Shown here: piece by piece, positions 1 to 6,207 of the stretch
Numbering within the stretch: position 1 is the first letter of the stretch
Layout of the letters: each line of letters begins with the position of its first letter
Assembly: GCA_002292895.1 (NCBI GenBank)
Contig: DBCE01000108.1
Location: 18,982 to 30,199, forward strand
DNA from: Phycisphaerales bacterium UBA966
GTDB lineage: Bacteria > Planctomycetota > Phycisphaerae > Phycisphaerales > SM1A02
Direction of reading: 5' to 3'
DNA length: 11,218 nucleotides
The notes under the pieces: model-generated
Seen by the model: the letters and a program-made list of their open reading frames with translations, nothing else
Databases searched by the model: none
Told to the model about the DNA's origin: nothing
Made by a program: the position numbers and the translations under genes

Positions 1-504
1 CCCGCGGTGCGCTGGCACATGATTGGCACTATGCAGCGCAACAAGGTCAAGAAGGCTGTTGAGGCAACCCGGCTGATTCACTCGGTGGACAGCCTGCGCC
101 TTGCCGAAGAAATCCAGATCGCCGCCGCGCGACGCGAAACCCCAATCGAAGTGTTAGTGGAAGTGAATATCAGCGGCGAGTCATCCAAGCAAGGCGTTGC
201 CCCCGGCGCCGCTCGGCACCTCGTGGCACAGATCGACACCATGGTGAACGTTCGACCACGTGGTCTCATGTGCATGGCACCGCTGACTGGTGGAGCCGAC
301 GCCGCACGCGCAACGTTCGAACGTTGCCGCGAGCTGTATGACGACATTCGTCAAGTTGGCGCTGGTGGCGAGCGTTTCGACATTCTCTCCATGGGCATGA
401 CGTCTGACTTTGAGATCGCCGTGCAGTGCGGATCAAATATGGTTCGGGTGGGTGGCGCGGTCATTGGACCGCCACAGGTCACCGAAGAATCCGCAGATTC
501 ATAA
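1..504 (+). CDS. yggS: YggS/PROSC-family pyridoxal 5'-phosphate homeostasis protein, 5'-truncated
   Basis: This is the C-terminal part (about 167 residues) of the cytoplasmic PLP-binding protein that buffers free PLP and affects amino-acid and keto-acid balance. It has an alanine-racemase-like barrel fold with no established catalytic activity. The frame is open from base 1, so the start and the PLP-binding lysine lie left of the window. Visible family signatures are WHMIGTMQRNK at the left edge (compare the usual HFIGxLQxNK), VLVEVNISGE, the GLMCMAPL strand, and the C-terminal LSMGMTSDFEIAVQCGSNMVRVGGAVIG, which carries the phosphate-binding serine and glycine region. The stop is TAA at 502-504. 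It converges on the desaturase gene. In many bacteria yggS sits near pilT, proC or cell-division genes, but nothing upstream is visible here. The family is clear; the truncation is a window effect and does not imply a broken gene. Confidence 0.95.
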   Translation, partial: PAVRWHMIGTMQRNKVKKAVEATRLIHSVDSLRLAEEIQIAAARRETPIEVLVEVNISGESSKQGVAPGAARHLVAQIDTMVNVRPRGLMCMAPLTGGADAARATFERCRELYDDIRQVGAGGERFDILSMGMTSDFEIAVQCGSNMVRVGGAVIGPPQVTEESADS

Positions 505-514
505 TTGATAGATC

Positions 515-531
515 CGCACAGGGGGTGTGCG
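515..531. terminator. small hairpin between convergent genes
   Basis: A perfect 6-bp stem (CGCACA / TGTGCG) encloses a five-G loop, beginning 11 bases after the yggS stop. A second, weaker hairpin (GCCT / AGGC, 537-548) follows. There is no T-run after either, so this is not a canonical intrinsic terminator. The position between two converging genes is the main argument for a role in ending transcription. Confidence 0.3.
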
Positions 532-578
532 CAGTTGCCTTGCCAGGCGGCGTGCGTGGTACTTGCTGGCCCGCGCTC

Positions 579-1643
579 TTAACTCGAATGAACCGTGCTC
601 ACGGGCTCCGCTTCTCGGGCGCCCTCACTCGCACTGGCTTTCGGCGCATTTGCGTCAACACGGTTACCCGCTGGAACAGCGGCCGAATCAACAAGCTTGG
701 CCTTCGCCCGCGCTGCTGCTGCGGCAATCGCTTCCGCTGCGCGCACTTCGCGGCGTGGTGAGAGATTGCTAGTGAGCCCAACAAGCGACATCGCGCGCAG
801 TTCCCAGTACGTCACATCCAACTCCCACCAACGGTGTTGATTGGTGCAGCACGCAGGATCAGCGTGATGATTGTTGTGCCAGCCTTCGCCAGCGGCCACC
901 AACGCCACGAGCCAATTGTTCTGGCTGTGCTCTTCGGTGTCGTGATTGCGATAGCCAAACATGTGCGTCAGGCTGTTGACGCTCCAAGTGATGTGCCAAA
1001 CGATCACCGTGCGCAGAAACACGCCCCAAATCAGGACGCTTGTGGCAAAGAGTGCAGCGCCAGTGACGTCGGTCCACGCCAGGGCGACAGCAAATCCTGC
1101 GCCAACATAGATGGCACACTGCGCCAAGTAGAACCACAGCGGACTCCATGCGTTTTTCTCGATCCACATATAGAAAGGATCGCGCAAGATGTCACGGGCG
1201 TACTTGTCATAGTTGGTGCGGTGATGCAGATCGCGATTGCGGACCATCACCCACCAAACGTGACCCCACAGGAACGTCACCAACGGGCTATGCGGATCTT
1301 CCGCTTCATCACTGTGCGCATGGTGCATCCGATGCGTAGCCGTCCAACGCGCCGGTGAATCCTCAAGACAGCAGAGCGCGCCGAGCACCAGTGTGTGCTC
1401 AAACCAACGCGGCGTATCGAAGCTGCGGTGCGCCAACAGGCGGTGGTAGCCCATGGTGATGGTCTGCCCAAACACATGAACGCCAGCAACACACAAGATC
1501 ACCCCAGTCCATGAGAAGAACGCTGGCACAAACACCAAGAGCGCCAGTAGGTGGACCGTGACAATCGGGACCGTGTAACGCACCAACAACTCAACGGGAT
1601 TGGTGGCGGGCGGACGCGGGAGTGGAAGGCTTGCAGTAGTCAA
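579..1643 (-). CDS. membrane fatty-acid desaturase (acyl-CoA/acyl-lipid delta-9 type)
   Basis: This integral membrane di-iron oxygenase introduces a cis double bond into fatty-acyl chains, usually at C9, and adjusts membrane fluidity. Numbered from the chosen start, the three histidine boxes are all present: HRLLAH (67-72), HRMHH (104-108) and HNNHH (256-260). An extra conserved NSLTH (223-227) is also present. Hydrophobic segments lie near 25-43, 46-64, 170-190 and 198-216, giving the usual paired-hairpin topology. The frame opens at a TTG at 1697 with no ATG before the first His box. I prefer TTG at 1643 (354 residues) because GAGGT sits 5 bases upstream at 1649-1653, while the 1697 TTG has no good ribosome-binding site. 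The last 50 or so residues are an Ala-rich low-complexity tail lacking in many relatives. An electron donor partner is not encoded nearby. Confidence 0.93.
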   Translation of the reverse strand: MTTASLPLPRPPATNPVELLVRYTVPIVTVHLLALLVFVPAFFSWTGVILCVAGVHVFGQTITMGYHRLLAHRSFDTPRWFEHTLVLGALCCLEDSPARWTATHRMHHAHSDEAEDPHSPLVTFLWGHVWWVMVRNRDLHHRTNYDKYARDILRDPFYMWIEKNAWSPLWFYLAQCAIYVGAGFAVALAWTDVTGAALFATSVLIWGVFLRTVIVWHITWSVNSLTHMFGYRNHDTEEHSQNNWLVALVAAGEGWHNNHHADPACCTNQHRWWELDVTYWELRAMSLVGLTSNLSPRREVRAAEAIAAAAARAKAKLVDSAAVPAGNRVDANAPKASASEGAREAEPVSTVHSS

Positions 1644-1805
1644 CAGAGACCTCAAAGGTGCGGGCGCCGTCGCCGGGGCAGTGCTGGTGCACCGCAATAG
1701 GCATTACTTTAGCCTGTTGATCAATGACAGTCTCTTTGCATCATGTAGAAATTCGCGGTGCATTTGAGCGATTTATCCGCCTATAGCCGCACTATCTCCC
1801 GGAAC
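1644..1805 (-). promoter_or_regulatory. upstream region of the desaturase gene
   Basis: About 160 bases separate the desaturase start from the gmk terminator hairpin. It is more AT-rich than its surroundings and must carry the desaturase promoter. I cannot assign a convincing -35/-10 pair. A perfect 8-bp palindrome TTGATCAA lies at 1717-1724, 74 bases upstream of the preferred start, and could be an operator, although a palindrome this short can arise by chance. Confidence 0.3.
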
Positions 1806-1841
1806 CACGCCTGCAGGTGCCGCGGCGCACCTCCAGGCGCG
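1806..1841 (-). terminator. strong hairpin just after gmk
   Basis: Two 15-base arms (1806-1820 and 1827-1841) pair with one mismatch and one G-T pair around a 6-base loop, starting 10 bases beyond the gmk stop. This is the strongest inverted repeat in the window. No T-run follows on the minus strand, so it would be a U-less terminator or a 3'-end stabilising hairpin that closes the regulator, exported-protein and gmk unit. Confidence 0.55.
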
Positions 1842-1851
1842 CCCCAAACCC

Positions 1852-2571
1852 TTAGTCCCGCTTTGCGAGTCGCGCCGCAACAATCGCCGACACTTCATCG
1901 GTAGCACGGGGCAGCGTGTCGTTCACCACAAAGGCGTCGAACGTCTGACCCTGCATCGCGCGCGCGATCTCAAGTTTGCTCTCCGCAAATCGACGCTCAA
2001 TGGCAGCTTCATCCTCACGACCACGCGCGCGCAGCCGCTTCAAGAGCTCTTGCTCATTGGGCGGAAGCACAAAGATTGCCAGCGCTTCAGGGATGCGCTT
2101 GCGCACATTGTCTGCACCCTGAACGTCGATATCGAGCACTACCAAGTGACCCTTGGCCAGTTCAGCGCGGACTGGAGCCTCAGGTGTTCCATACCACGCG
2201 CGGCCAAAGACCTGTGCGTGTTCCAGGAATCGATCCTCAGTAATCCACTCCTGAAAGGTCCGCTCATCGACGAAGAAATAATCGATGCCGTCACGCTCCT
2301 GTGGTGATCGCTGCCGCGTCGTAGCGCTGACAGAAAACAAACCACCGAATCGGCGAATGAGTTCATGGACAATGGTGGTCTTGCCGACGCCGGATGGGCC
2401 GCAGATCAAGAGCAGCAACCCTGGGCTGTGTTCGTGCGCAGGGGTATGCGCATGTGCATGTGCCGAAGCATGATCGTTTGCTGCATGTCCACTAGCGCCC
2501 ATCGGGCGGAGTCTAGATGAGACCCCGCCCGATGGTGAAACAAGCATCAATAAATTTCGGCGCATATGCAC
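1852..2571 (-). CDS. gmk: guanylate kinase with a histidine-rich N-terminal extension
   Basis: Transfers the ATP gamma-phosphate to GMP or dGMP to give GDP or dGDP, an essential cytoplasmic step in guanine nucleotide supply. The P-loop GPSGVGKT is at 58-65. GMP-binding and signature segments are SATTR (82-86), QERDGIDYFF (91-100) and YGTP (127-130). DIDVQG is at 147-152 and the lid arginines are near 182-194. At 239 residues it exceeds the usual bacterial length of about 205. The excess is N-terminal: residues 29-48 hold seven histidines alternating with Ala (HAHAHTPAHEH). The GTG at 2571 starts 3 bases after the stop of the upstream exported-protein gene, with a GGAAG-type site overlapping that stop. 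ATG at 2565 (codon 3) and ATG at 2502 (codon 24) are alternatives, and both keep the His-rich stretch. The close spacing implies cotranscription with the regulator pair upstream. Confidence 0.95.
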   Translation of the reverse strand: MHMRRNLLMLVSPSGGVSSRLRPMGASGHAANDHASAHAHAHTPAHEHSPGLLLLICGPSGVGKTTIVHELIRRFGGLFSVSATTRQRSPQERDGIDYFFVDERTFQEWITEDRFLEHAQVFGRAWYGTPEAPVRAELAKGHLVVLDIDVQGADNVRKRIPEALAIFVLPPNEQELLKRLRARGREDEAAIERRFAESKLEIARAMQGQTFDAFVVNDTLPRATDEVSAIVAARLAKRD

Positions 2572-2574
2572 CGC

Positions 2575-2931
2575 TTACTTCCCGTTGGGCACACCCCACA
2601 CCGCAACGGACCACCAAAGATAAATCGAGTTCACTTGCTCAACCGGCAAGACCCATCGCCAGGTACCGCCAGCAAACTGCGTGTCCATCCAGGCGATAAA
2701 GCACGTTTCCTGCATGGAGTGGGCCCAGATATCAAGCCACCAACGCCGACGGTCCACTGATTTCCCGTCGACCCGCTCGGTGGCGCGCACACCTTGATTT
2801 TCCGCCACCACTGGTGAGCAGGGAATGAAAGCAAGGCACGCCACAATCAGAAGTGTCGACGATGAAAGAAATGATGTCGTGCCCGTGGGACCAACACGCA
2901 AACGATGACTGAGTACAAATTGCATTTTCAT
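2575..2931 (-). CDS. small exported tryptophan-rich protein of unknown function
   Basis: A 118-residue protein that I do not recognise. The N-terminus is basic (residues 1-13), followed by a hydrophobic stretch (about 20-37) and a likely signal-peptidase site after VVA at 41-43, leaving a mature part of about 75 residues. An alternative lipobox-like IVAC ends at Cys32, but the hydrophobic residues after it make lipidation less likely. The mature part has nine tryptophans (64, 65, 69, 81, 91, 93, 106, 107, 112) and a single cysteine (77), and opens with a charged stretch (RATERVDGKSVDRRR). The start is well supported: AAAGGAGG lies 8 bases upstream and overlaps the stop codon of the regulator gene, so the two are probably translationally coupled. 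The stop is 3 bases before the gmk GTG. It could be a cell-envelope protein or a secreted signal sensed by the adjacent regulator; neither is shown by the sequence. Confidence 0.7.
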   Translation of the reverse strand: MKMQFVLSHRLRVGPTGTTSFLSSSTLLIVACLAFIPCSPVVAENQGVRATERVDGKSVDRRRWWLDIWAHSMQETCFIAWMDTQFAGGTWRWVLPVEQVNSIYLWWSVAVWGVPNGK

Positions 2932-2939
2932 GGTGTGTT

Positions 2940-2947
2940 CCTCCTTT
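2940..2947 (-). promoter_or_regulatory. near-perfect Shine-Dalgarno for the small exported protein
   Basis: On the minus strand the sequence reads AAAGGAGG, with 8 bases to the ATG at 2931. Its first base is part of the TGA stop (2949-2947) of the upstream regulator gene. It is the best ribosome-binding site in the window and suggests that the exported protein is made in larger amounts than the regulator. Confidence 0.75.
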
Positions 2948-4185
2948 CATACCTTTTCGACAATGCGGGCATCGGCAAGGATGCGCCAGCCGGTTTCGCG
3001 GAACGATGGAAATCTGCCCATCGTTCCAGCGATCGTGCGGACATCTTCTTCATCAAGGATCCACTCGGCCTCAAAGCCAGTGGACTTCTCAAGGCGTTCC
3101 CGCCGCATTTGCTCAAGGCTAAATGCGCGTTCCCGGAGCGACCAGTTTCCAAGTCGGTCCGCGATTTCGATCGCCTTGTTGGTAAATATCGCCATCGCGC
3201 GATGGAAGTGTGGATCGTCCAAATGACGGACGGCCACGTTGCACCCAAAGATGCACCACCAGCCATAGCTCTCCAACCAATCTCCTGGGGGAGCCAAGAG
3301 CGGATCCTCCACACCACCAAGCGCTTCAGTGATTGTTGAAACTGCATCAAGCGGATCCAGCAATCCAAGCGTGCAATGCACTTCAAGTAGGGCACCGCGG
3401 CATGTGTTGGCGACGCCACCGTAACTGTCGTCACCGAACTCACGGGCGAGGGCCGAAAATAGAGTGCCAGCGCGTTCCAGGTCTGCGCACGCTTCACTGG
3501 CATTGCGGTGTGCATCTTCAGTGCACGTGGAAATTGCGCGCCGCGCGCAGTGCCCGCGATACATCAGGGAAAAGGCCTGCGCTACTCGCTCAACCCGCCC
3601 ATTTGGCGGTCGCAACTCAAAGCGATCCACTAACTCACGGGCTGTGGCACGTGCTTCAATGACATGCCACAGCGCATAGTGCGCACCCACGAGGTTGACA
3701 CGCAACATCAGCTCCAACTGCGGCGTCAGTGGCGTAAGCGACAGTGCGTCACGCAAGCATTCAAGACTCTTGGAATACCGCCCAAGCCCATCGTGCCCAC
3801 CAGACAGCCGGTTGAGCGCACGGGCACGCTCGGCAGGCGTACTTGCGGCCGCCAATAGCCGCCGCCCGCCCGCAATCAAACCACGCCAATCGCCTGCTCG
3901 ATGCGCTTCAATCGCCTGTGCGTCAAGCGCAGCAAAGTCTTCACCGGGCACCAATACCAGTGGCGGTGCCTCCCACACACACTGCGCTACATCGCCAACA
4001 TTCCAATCAAGTGCATCGGCGAGGGCAACCACCAAATCCAGCTTTGGATTGCCACTATCAGGAACTACTTTGGAGAGATCTCTGCCAAGGTTGGATGCCA
4101 GCTCTTGCCGACTCCAACCACGATAGACCCGCGCTAGATCTACGAACCGGCTCAGCCGGTCACGACGCGCAACATTCGGATTCAT
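2947..4185 (-). CDS. XRE-like HTH regulator with a long helical-repeat (TPR-like) domain
   Basis: Probably a cytoplasmic DNA-binding regulator. From ATG 4185 it has 412 residues. Residues about 10-72 form a Cro/C1-type HTH: RLSRFVDLARVYRGWSRQELASNL then KLDLVVALADALDWNVGDV. The recognition part (GRDLSKVVPDSGNP) is somewhat unusual for the family. The remaining 330 or so residues are almost all helical with TPR-like spacing, for example HDGLGRYSKSLECLRDALSL near 131-150 and NKAIEIADRLGNWSLRERAFSLEQM near 336-360. An XRE HTH followed by helical repeats is the architecture of RRNPP-type peptide-sensing regulators, but I cannot show homology. A GTG at 4236 would add 17 Cys/His-containing residues without a visible ribosome-binding site. 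The TGA stop overlaps the Shine-Dalgarno of the next gene. A palindrome upstream (4256-4269) is a candidate self-operator. Confidence 0.8.
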   Translation of the reverse strand: MNPNVARRDRLSRFVDLARVYRGWSRQELASNLGRDLSKVVPDSGNPKLDLVVALADALDWNVGDVAQCVWEAPPLVLVPGEDFAALDAQAIEAHRAGDWRGLIAGGRRLLAAASTPAERARALNRLSGGHDGLGRYSKSLECLRDALSLTPLTPQLELMLRVNLVGAHYALWHVIEARATARELVDRFELRPPNGRVERVAQAFSLMYRGHCARRAISTCTEDAHRNASEACADLERAGTLFSALAREFGDDSYGGVANTCRGALLEVHCTLGLLDPLDAVSTITEALGGVEDPLLAPPGDWLESYGWWCIFGCNVAVRHLDDPHFHRAMAIFTNKAIEIADRLGNWSLRERAFSLEQMRRERLEKSTGFEAEWILDEEDVRTIAGTMGRFPSFRETGWRILADARIVEKV

Positions 4186-4255
4186 GTGCCCACACGATCT
4201 GCGGTTCAGCCAGTGCCCCGCGTGCTGTCCACACACGGCGGTGAGTATGCGCGCG

Positions 4256-4269
4256 GTTTCCGCGGAAAC
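4256..4269. promoter_or_regulatory. 14-bp perfect palindrome, candidate operator of the HTH regulator
   Basis: GTTTCCGCGGAAAC reads identically on both strands. It lies 70 bases upstream of the preferred ATG of the HTH gene and about 28 bases downstream (in transcription sense) of an AT-rich patch containing TATAAA on the minus strand (4303-4298). A matching half-site GGAAACG recurs at 4331-4337. This is where a homodimeric XRE-type protein would repress its own transcription, but binding is inferred. Confidence 0.4.
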
Positions 4270-4290
4270 GAGCAGTAGGTGCGGAAGTTC

Positions 4291-4308
4291 CTAACTATTT
4301 ATAAATTT
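4291..4308 (-). promoter_or_regulatory. AT-rich patch, possible -10 region for the regulator operon
   Basis: This 18-base run is almost pure A/T in an otherwise GC-rich gap between tmk and the HTH gene. It includes TATAAA on the minus strand. I find no good -35 hexamer at 16-18 bases, so the exact promoter is uncertain. Position and composition are the only support. Confidence 0.3.
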
Positions 4309-4344
4309 GGCGCGCCATGCATGACGGTGTGGAAACGCGGTGGA

Positions 4345-5046
4345 TTACTTGTGTGCACCACTGCGAGTGGACGATCGCTGTGCTGTCCACGCTGCTACTG
4401 CGCCAAGCAATCCGTGTGTCACTGCATCTGGAGCAACACTGGCATTGACCACTGCATATCGATGCGCCCAACGCGATGCCTGCGCGAGATAGCCACTGCG
4501 TACGCGCGCGTGGAAGTCCACGCCCTTCTGCTCCATGCGATCCAGAAGTGGTGAAAGGCGCTTCATGGCAACATCAGTATCAACATCAAACACCACCGTC
4601 AGGTCTGGCCAATGATTTCCCGTGGCAACCTTGCCAACCGCCAAGATCTCTTCTTCATCAATTCCGCCAGCGGTGCCTTGGTATGCCAGCGTGCTTGATA
4701 CAAATCGATCCGCAAGGACGAGTGCACCCGATGCAATCGCTGGCGCAATGCGCTGCTCATACAGTTGCGCGCGACTGGCCATGTACAAAAGCATTTCGCT
4801 GCGCGTAGTCATCTCTGCATTTGCTGGATCAAGCAAGATGGCTCGAATCTTCTCGCCGATTGCCGTGCCGCCCGGTTCGCGTACTTCCACCACCTCAAGC
4901 CCGGTTGCGCGTGCGAGGTCAGCGAAGCGTCGAAACTGCGTGCTCTTTCCACTGCCGTCGGGACCGTCAAACACAACAAAGCAGCCACCGAGGGAACTCA
5001 TCCATGCGGTGTCGGCAACGGTTGGCGCAATGTTTGGGGCGCTCAT
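4345..5046 (-). CDS. tmk: thymidylate kinase (dTMP kinase)
   Basis: Phosphorylates dTMP to dTDP with ATP in the cytoplasm, an essential step toward dTTP. In 233 residues the P-loop GPDGSGKS is at 28-35, REPGGTAIGE at 56-65 (substrate loop), the DRF motif at 113-115, and the lid LDRMEQKGVDF near 168-178, followed by basic residues (R181, R183). The length is slightly above the usual 205-215 because of an N-terminal leader of about 20 residues and a short basic tail. An internal Met16 could also serve as a start. The ATG at 5046 overlaps the TGA of the upstream membrane-protein gene as ATGA, which supports this start and indicates translational coupling. The downstream gap to the HTH gene is 159 bases from the preferred HTH start. 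Confidence 0.95.
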   Translation of the reverse strand: MSAPNIAPTVADTAWMSSLGGCFVVFDGPDGSGKSTQFRRFADLARATGLEVVEVREPGGTAIGEKIRAILLDPANAEMTTRSEMLLYMASRAQLYEQRIAPAIASGALVLADRFVSSTLAYQGTAGGIDEEEILAVGKVATGNHWPDLTVVFDVDTDVAMKRLSPLLDRMEQKGVDFHARVRSGYLAQASRWAHRYAVVNASVAPDAVTHGLLGAVAAWTAQRSSTRSGAHK

Positions 5047-5630
5047 TGGTTTGATGGTAGCGATGGCCCGCGGGCATCGTTTGGGGCGTTCATGTCACTG
5101 GGCACGGCCGGTTGATTGTCGGGCTCTGCGGCGATCCGAGCATCCCACGCACGGTGGTATCGAGCGATCGGTGCGCCCCCGTAGGCGCTGCCGCAGCGAT
5201 AGCAGACCAACTGCACCCGGGCGAGTACCAACACTGCGCCGTCGAGCACCAGGAGTGCCACCAGTGCCGCAAGCACGATGGGGTCGCTCGAGTAGCCAAG
5301 CACTCCCGCCACCACGCCAGCCCCCGCAAGTACGAGGGCGAACGGAGCAAATCGGGGCAGGGTTCGGCGCCGATACAGGTGCTGGCACCCGCATGTCACG
5401 CACGAACGCAATTGCCCTGCATCGTCAAGCGCGTGTTCCCAGTCAAGATAGATTTCATGCGGCGCCCCATCCGCCGCGATTGCACGGACCAACATTGGTC
5501 GCGCCGCCGGATCCACCTGTGCTACGCCAATGGGCTGGCGGCTGCGGTCGCGGATCTGAATATCCATGTCGCGGCTGAGGATATCCCACGCCACGGATAC
5601 GATGACCGCCACATGAACGACCGCGCGCAT
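5043..5630 (-). CDS. small membrane protein with paired CxxC motifs (possible split zinc ribbon)
   Basis: Unknown function. In 195 residues there are two close membrane segments (about 93-112 and 117-138) forming a hairpin. A cysteine cluster CVTCGC (77, 80, 82) precedes them and CYRCG (143, 146) follows, with hydrophilic ends. The two Cys knuckles would lie on the same side of the membrane and could together hold one zinc or iron atom, as in rubredoxin or zinc-ribbon folds. This is inference from spacing. The start is uncertain. ATG 5630 has AAAGGGG 6 bases upstream and adds a hydrophobic N-terminus, but it overlaps the start of the divergent gene by 18 bases. ATG 5567 (Met22) would avoid that overlap but has no clear ribosome-binding site. 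The stop overlaps the tmk start (ATGA), so the two are likely cotranslated. Confidence 0.75.
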   Translation of the reverse strand: MRAVVHVAVIVSVAWDILSRDMDIQIRDRSRQPIGVAQVDPAARPMLVRAIAADGAPHEIYLDWEHALDDAGQLRSCVTCGCQHLYRRRTLPRFAPFALVLAGAGVVAGVLGYSSDPIVLAALVALLVLDGAVLVLARVQLVCYRCGSAYGGAPIARYHRAWDARIAAEPDNQPAVPSDMNAPNDARGPSLPSNQ

Positions 5631-6134
5631 GATCTTCCCCTTTGTCCGGAGGGCGACTTCCGATTCTGGGGCGGCGTCGGCGTGGTTGCACTGCTTGCTT
5701 TGGTCATTGGTTGCTTGGCGGGGTTGCCAGCACTTCTTCCAATCCAGGCGGTTTCCCCAACGGCTATTCAGCGACTCTCTGCTGCTGGTGCCTCGGTGGT
5801 CTGGCTTTTACTGTGCACAGGCGCGGGCTCAGCGGCATTTGCCGCCATTGCGCTGGTACGTGGGCGCCCGCCGGGATCCGCCATTGACATCATCAGCCGC
5901 GCGTTTGCGTGCGTAGCAGTGGCCGCCCTCACCAACTTCGTTCCGATTGATCAACCGATGCTCAAACTGGCGTTTGACGGTTTGGCGTTTACCGCTGCGA
6001 CGGCATTCTTGGCTCGCTCAGCATTTCGAATCGCCACGCTCGACGCATTCGCTGCAACAGCGATCGGGACAGGCATTGTTGGCGCGCTTGCAGCAGTGGC
6101 GTTCGTGATCACCTGGGCAGTACGCCCGGGGTAA
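5613..6134 (+). CDS. multi-spanning membrane protein of unknown function
   Basis: I do not recognise this 173-residue protein. After a hydrophilic start (MNDRAHDLPLCPEGDF), about five hydrophobic segments are visible, near residues 19-42, 61-81, 92-108, 117-135 and 145-168. The connecting loops contain arginines (for example RGRPPG near 84-89). There are no obvious catalytic or metal-binding motifs. The open frame continues far upstream, but that part is antisense to the CxxC membrane-protein gene, so I chose ATG 5613. Its ribosome-binding site is poor (GGATACGA region). It is divergent from, and possibly 18 bases overlapping with, the CxxC membrane-protein gene, and convergent with der. The two divergent membrane proteins might act together; only their adjacency suggests it. 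Confidence 0.65.
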   Translation: MNDRAHDLPLCPEGDFRFWGGVGVVALLALVIGCLAGLPALLPIQAVSPTAIQRLSAAGASVVWLLLCTGAGSAAFAAIALVRGRPPGSAIDIISRAFACVAVAALTNFVPIDQPMLKLAFDGLAFTAATAFLARSAFRIATLDAFAATAIGTGIVGALAAVAFVITWAVRPG

Positions 6135-6148
6135 GGGACAACGGCCGC

Positions 6149-6192
6149 GTACGTGCCACACGGAACAGCTGAACACGTGTGGTAGCACGTGC
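6149..6192. terminator. inverted repeat between convergent genes
   Basis: The arms ACGTGCCACACG (6151-6162) and CGTGTG plus GCACGT (6176-6190) pair over 12 bp with a 3-base bulge (GTA), extendable by two pairs, around a 13-base loop. It lies between the ends of the membrane-protein gene and der and could terminate both. There is no T-run on either side. Confidence 0.45.
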
Positions 6193-6207
6193 CGAGTATT
6201 GAGCGCC

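Noticed and set aside
834..1358. Plus-strand 174-codon open frame
   Set aside because: It is fully antisense to the desaturase, whose three His boxes prove the minus frame. Its product shows no domain.
3695..4126. Plus-strand 143-codon open frame, Ser/Arg-rich
   Set aside because: Antisense to the HTH regulator. Its composition is typical of the complement of an Ala/Leu-rich gene.
4622..5578. Plus-strand 318-codon open frame across tmk and the CxxC membrane protein
   Set aside because: Antisense to two supported genes and rich in Arg/Pro/Ser without motifs.
5112..5612. Upstream extension of the plus-strand membrane-protein frame
   Set aside because: This part is antisense to the CxxC membrane protein and lacks hydrophobic or domain structure. 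The real protein most likely begins at 5613.
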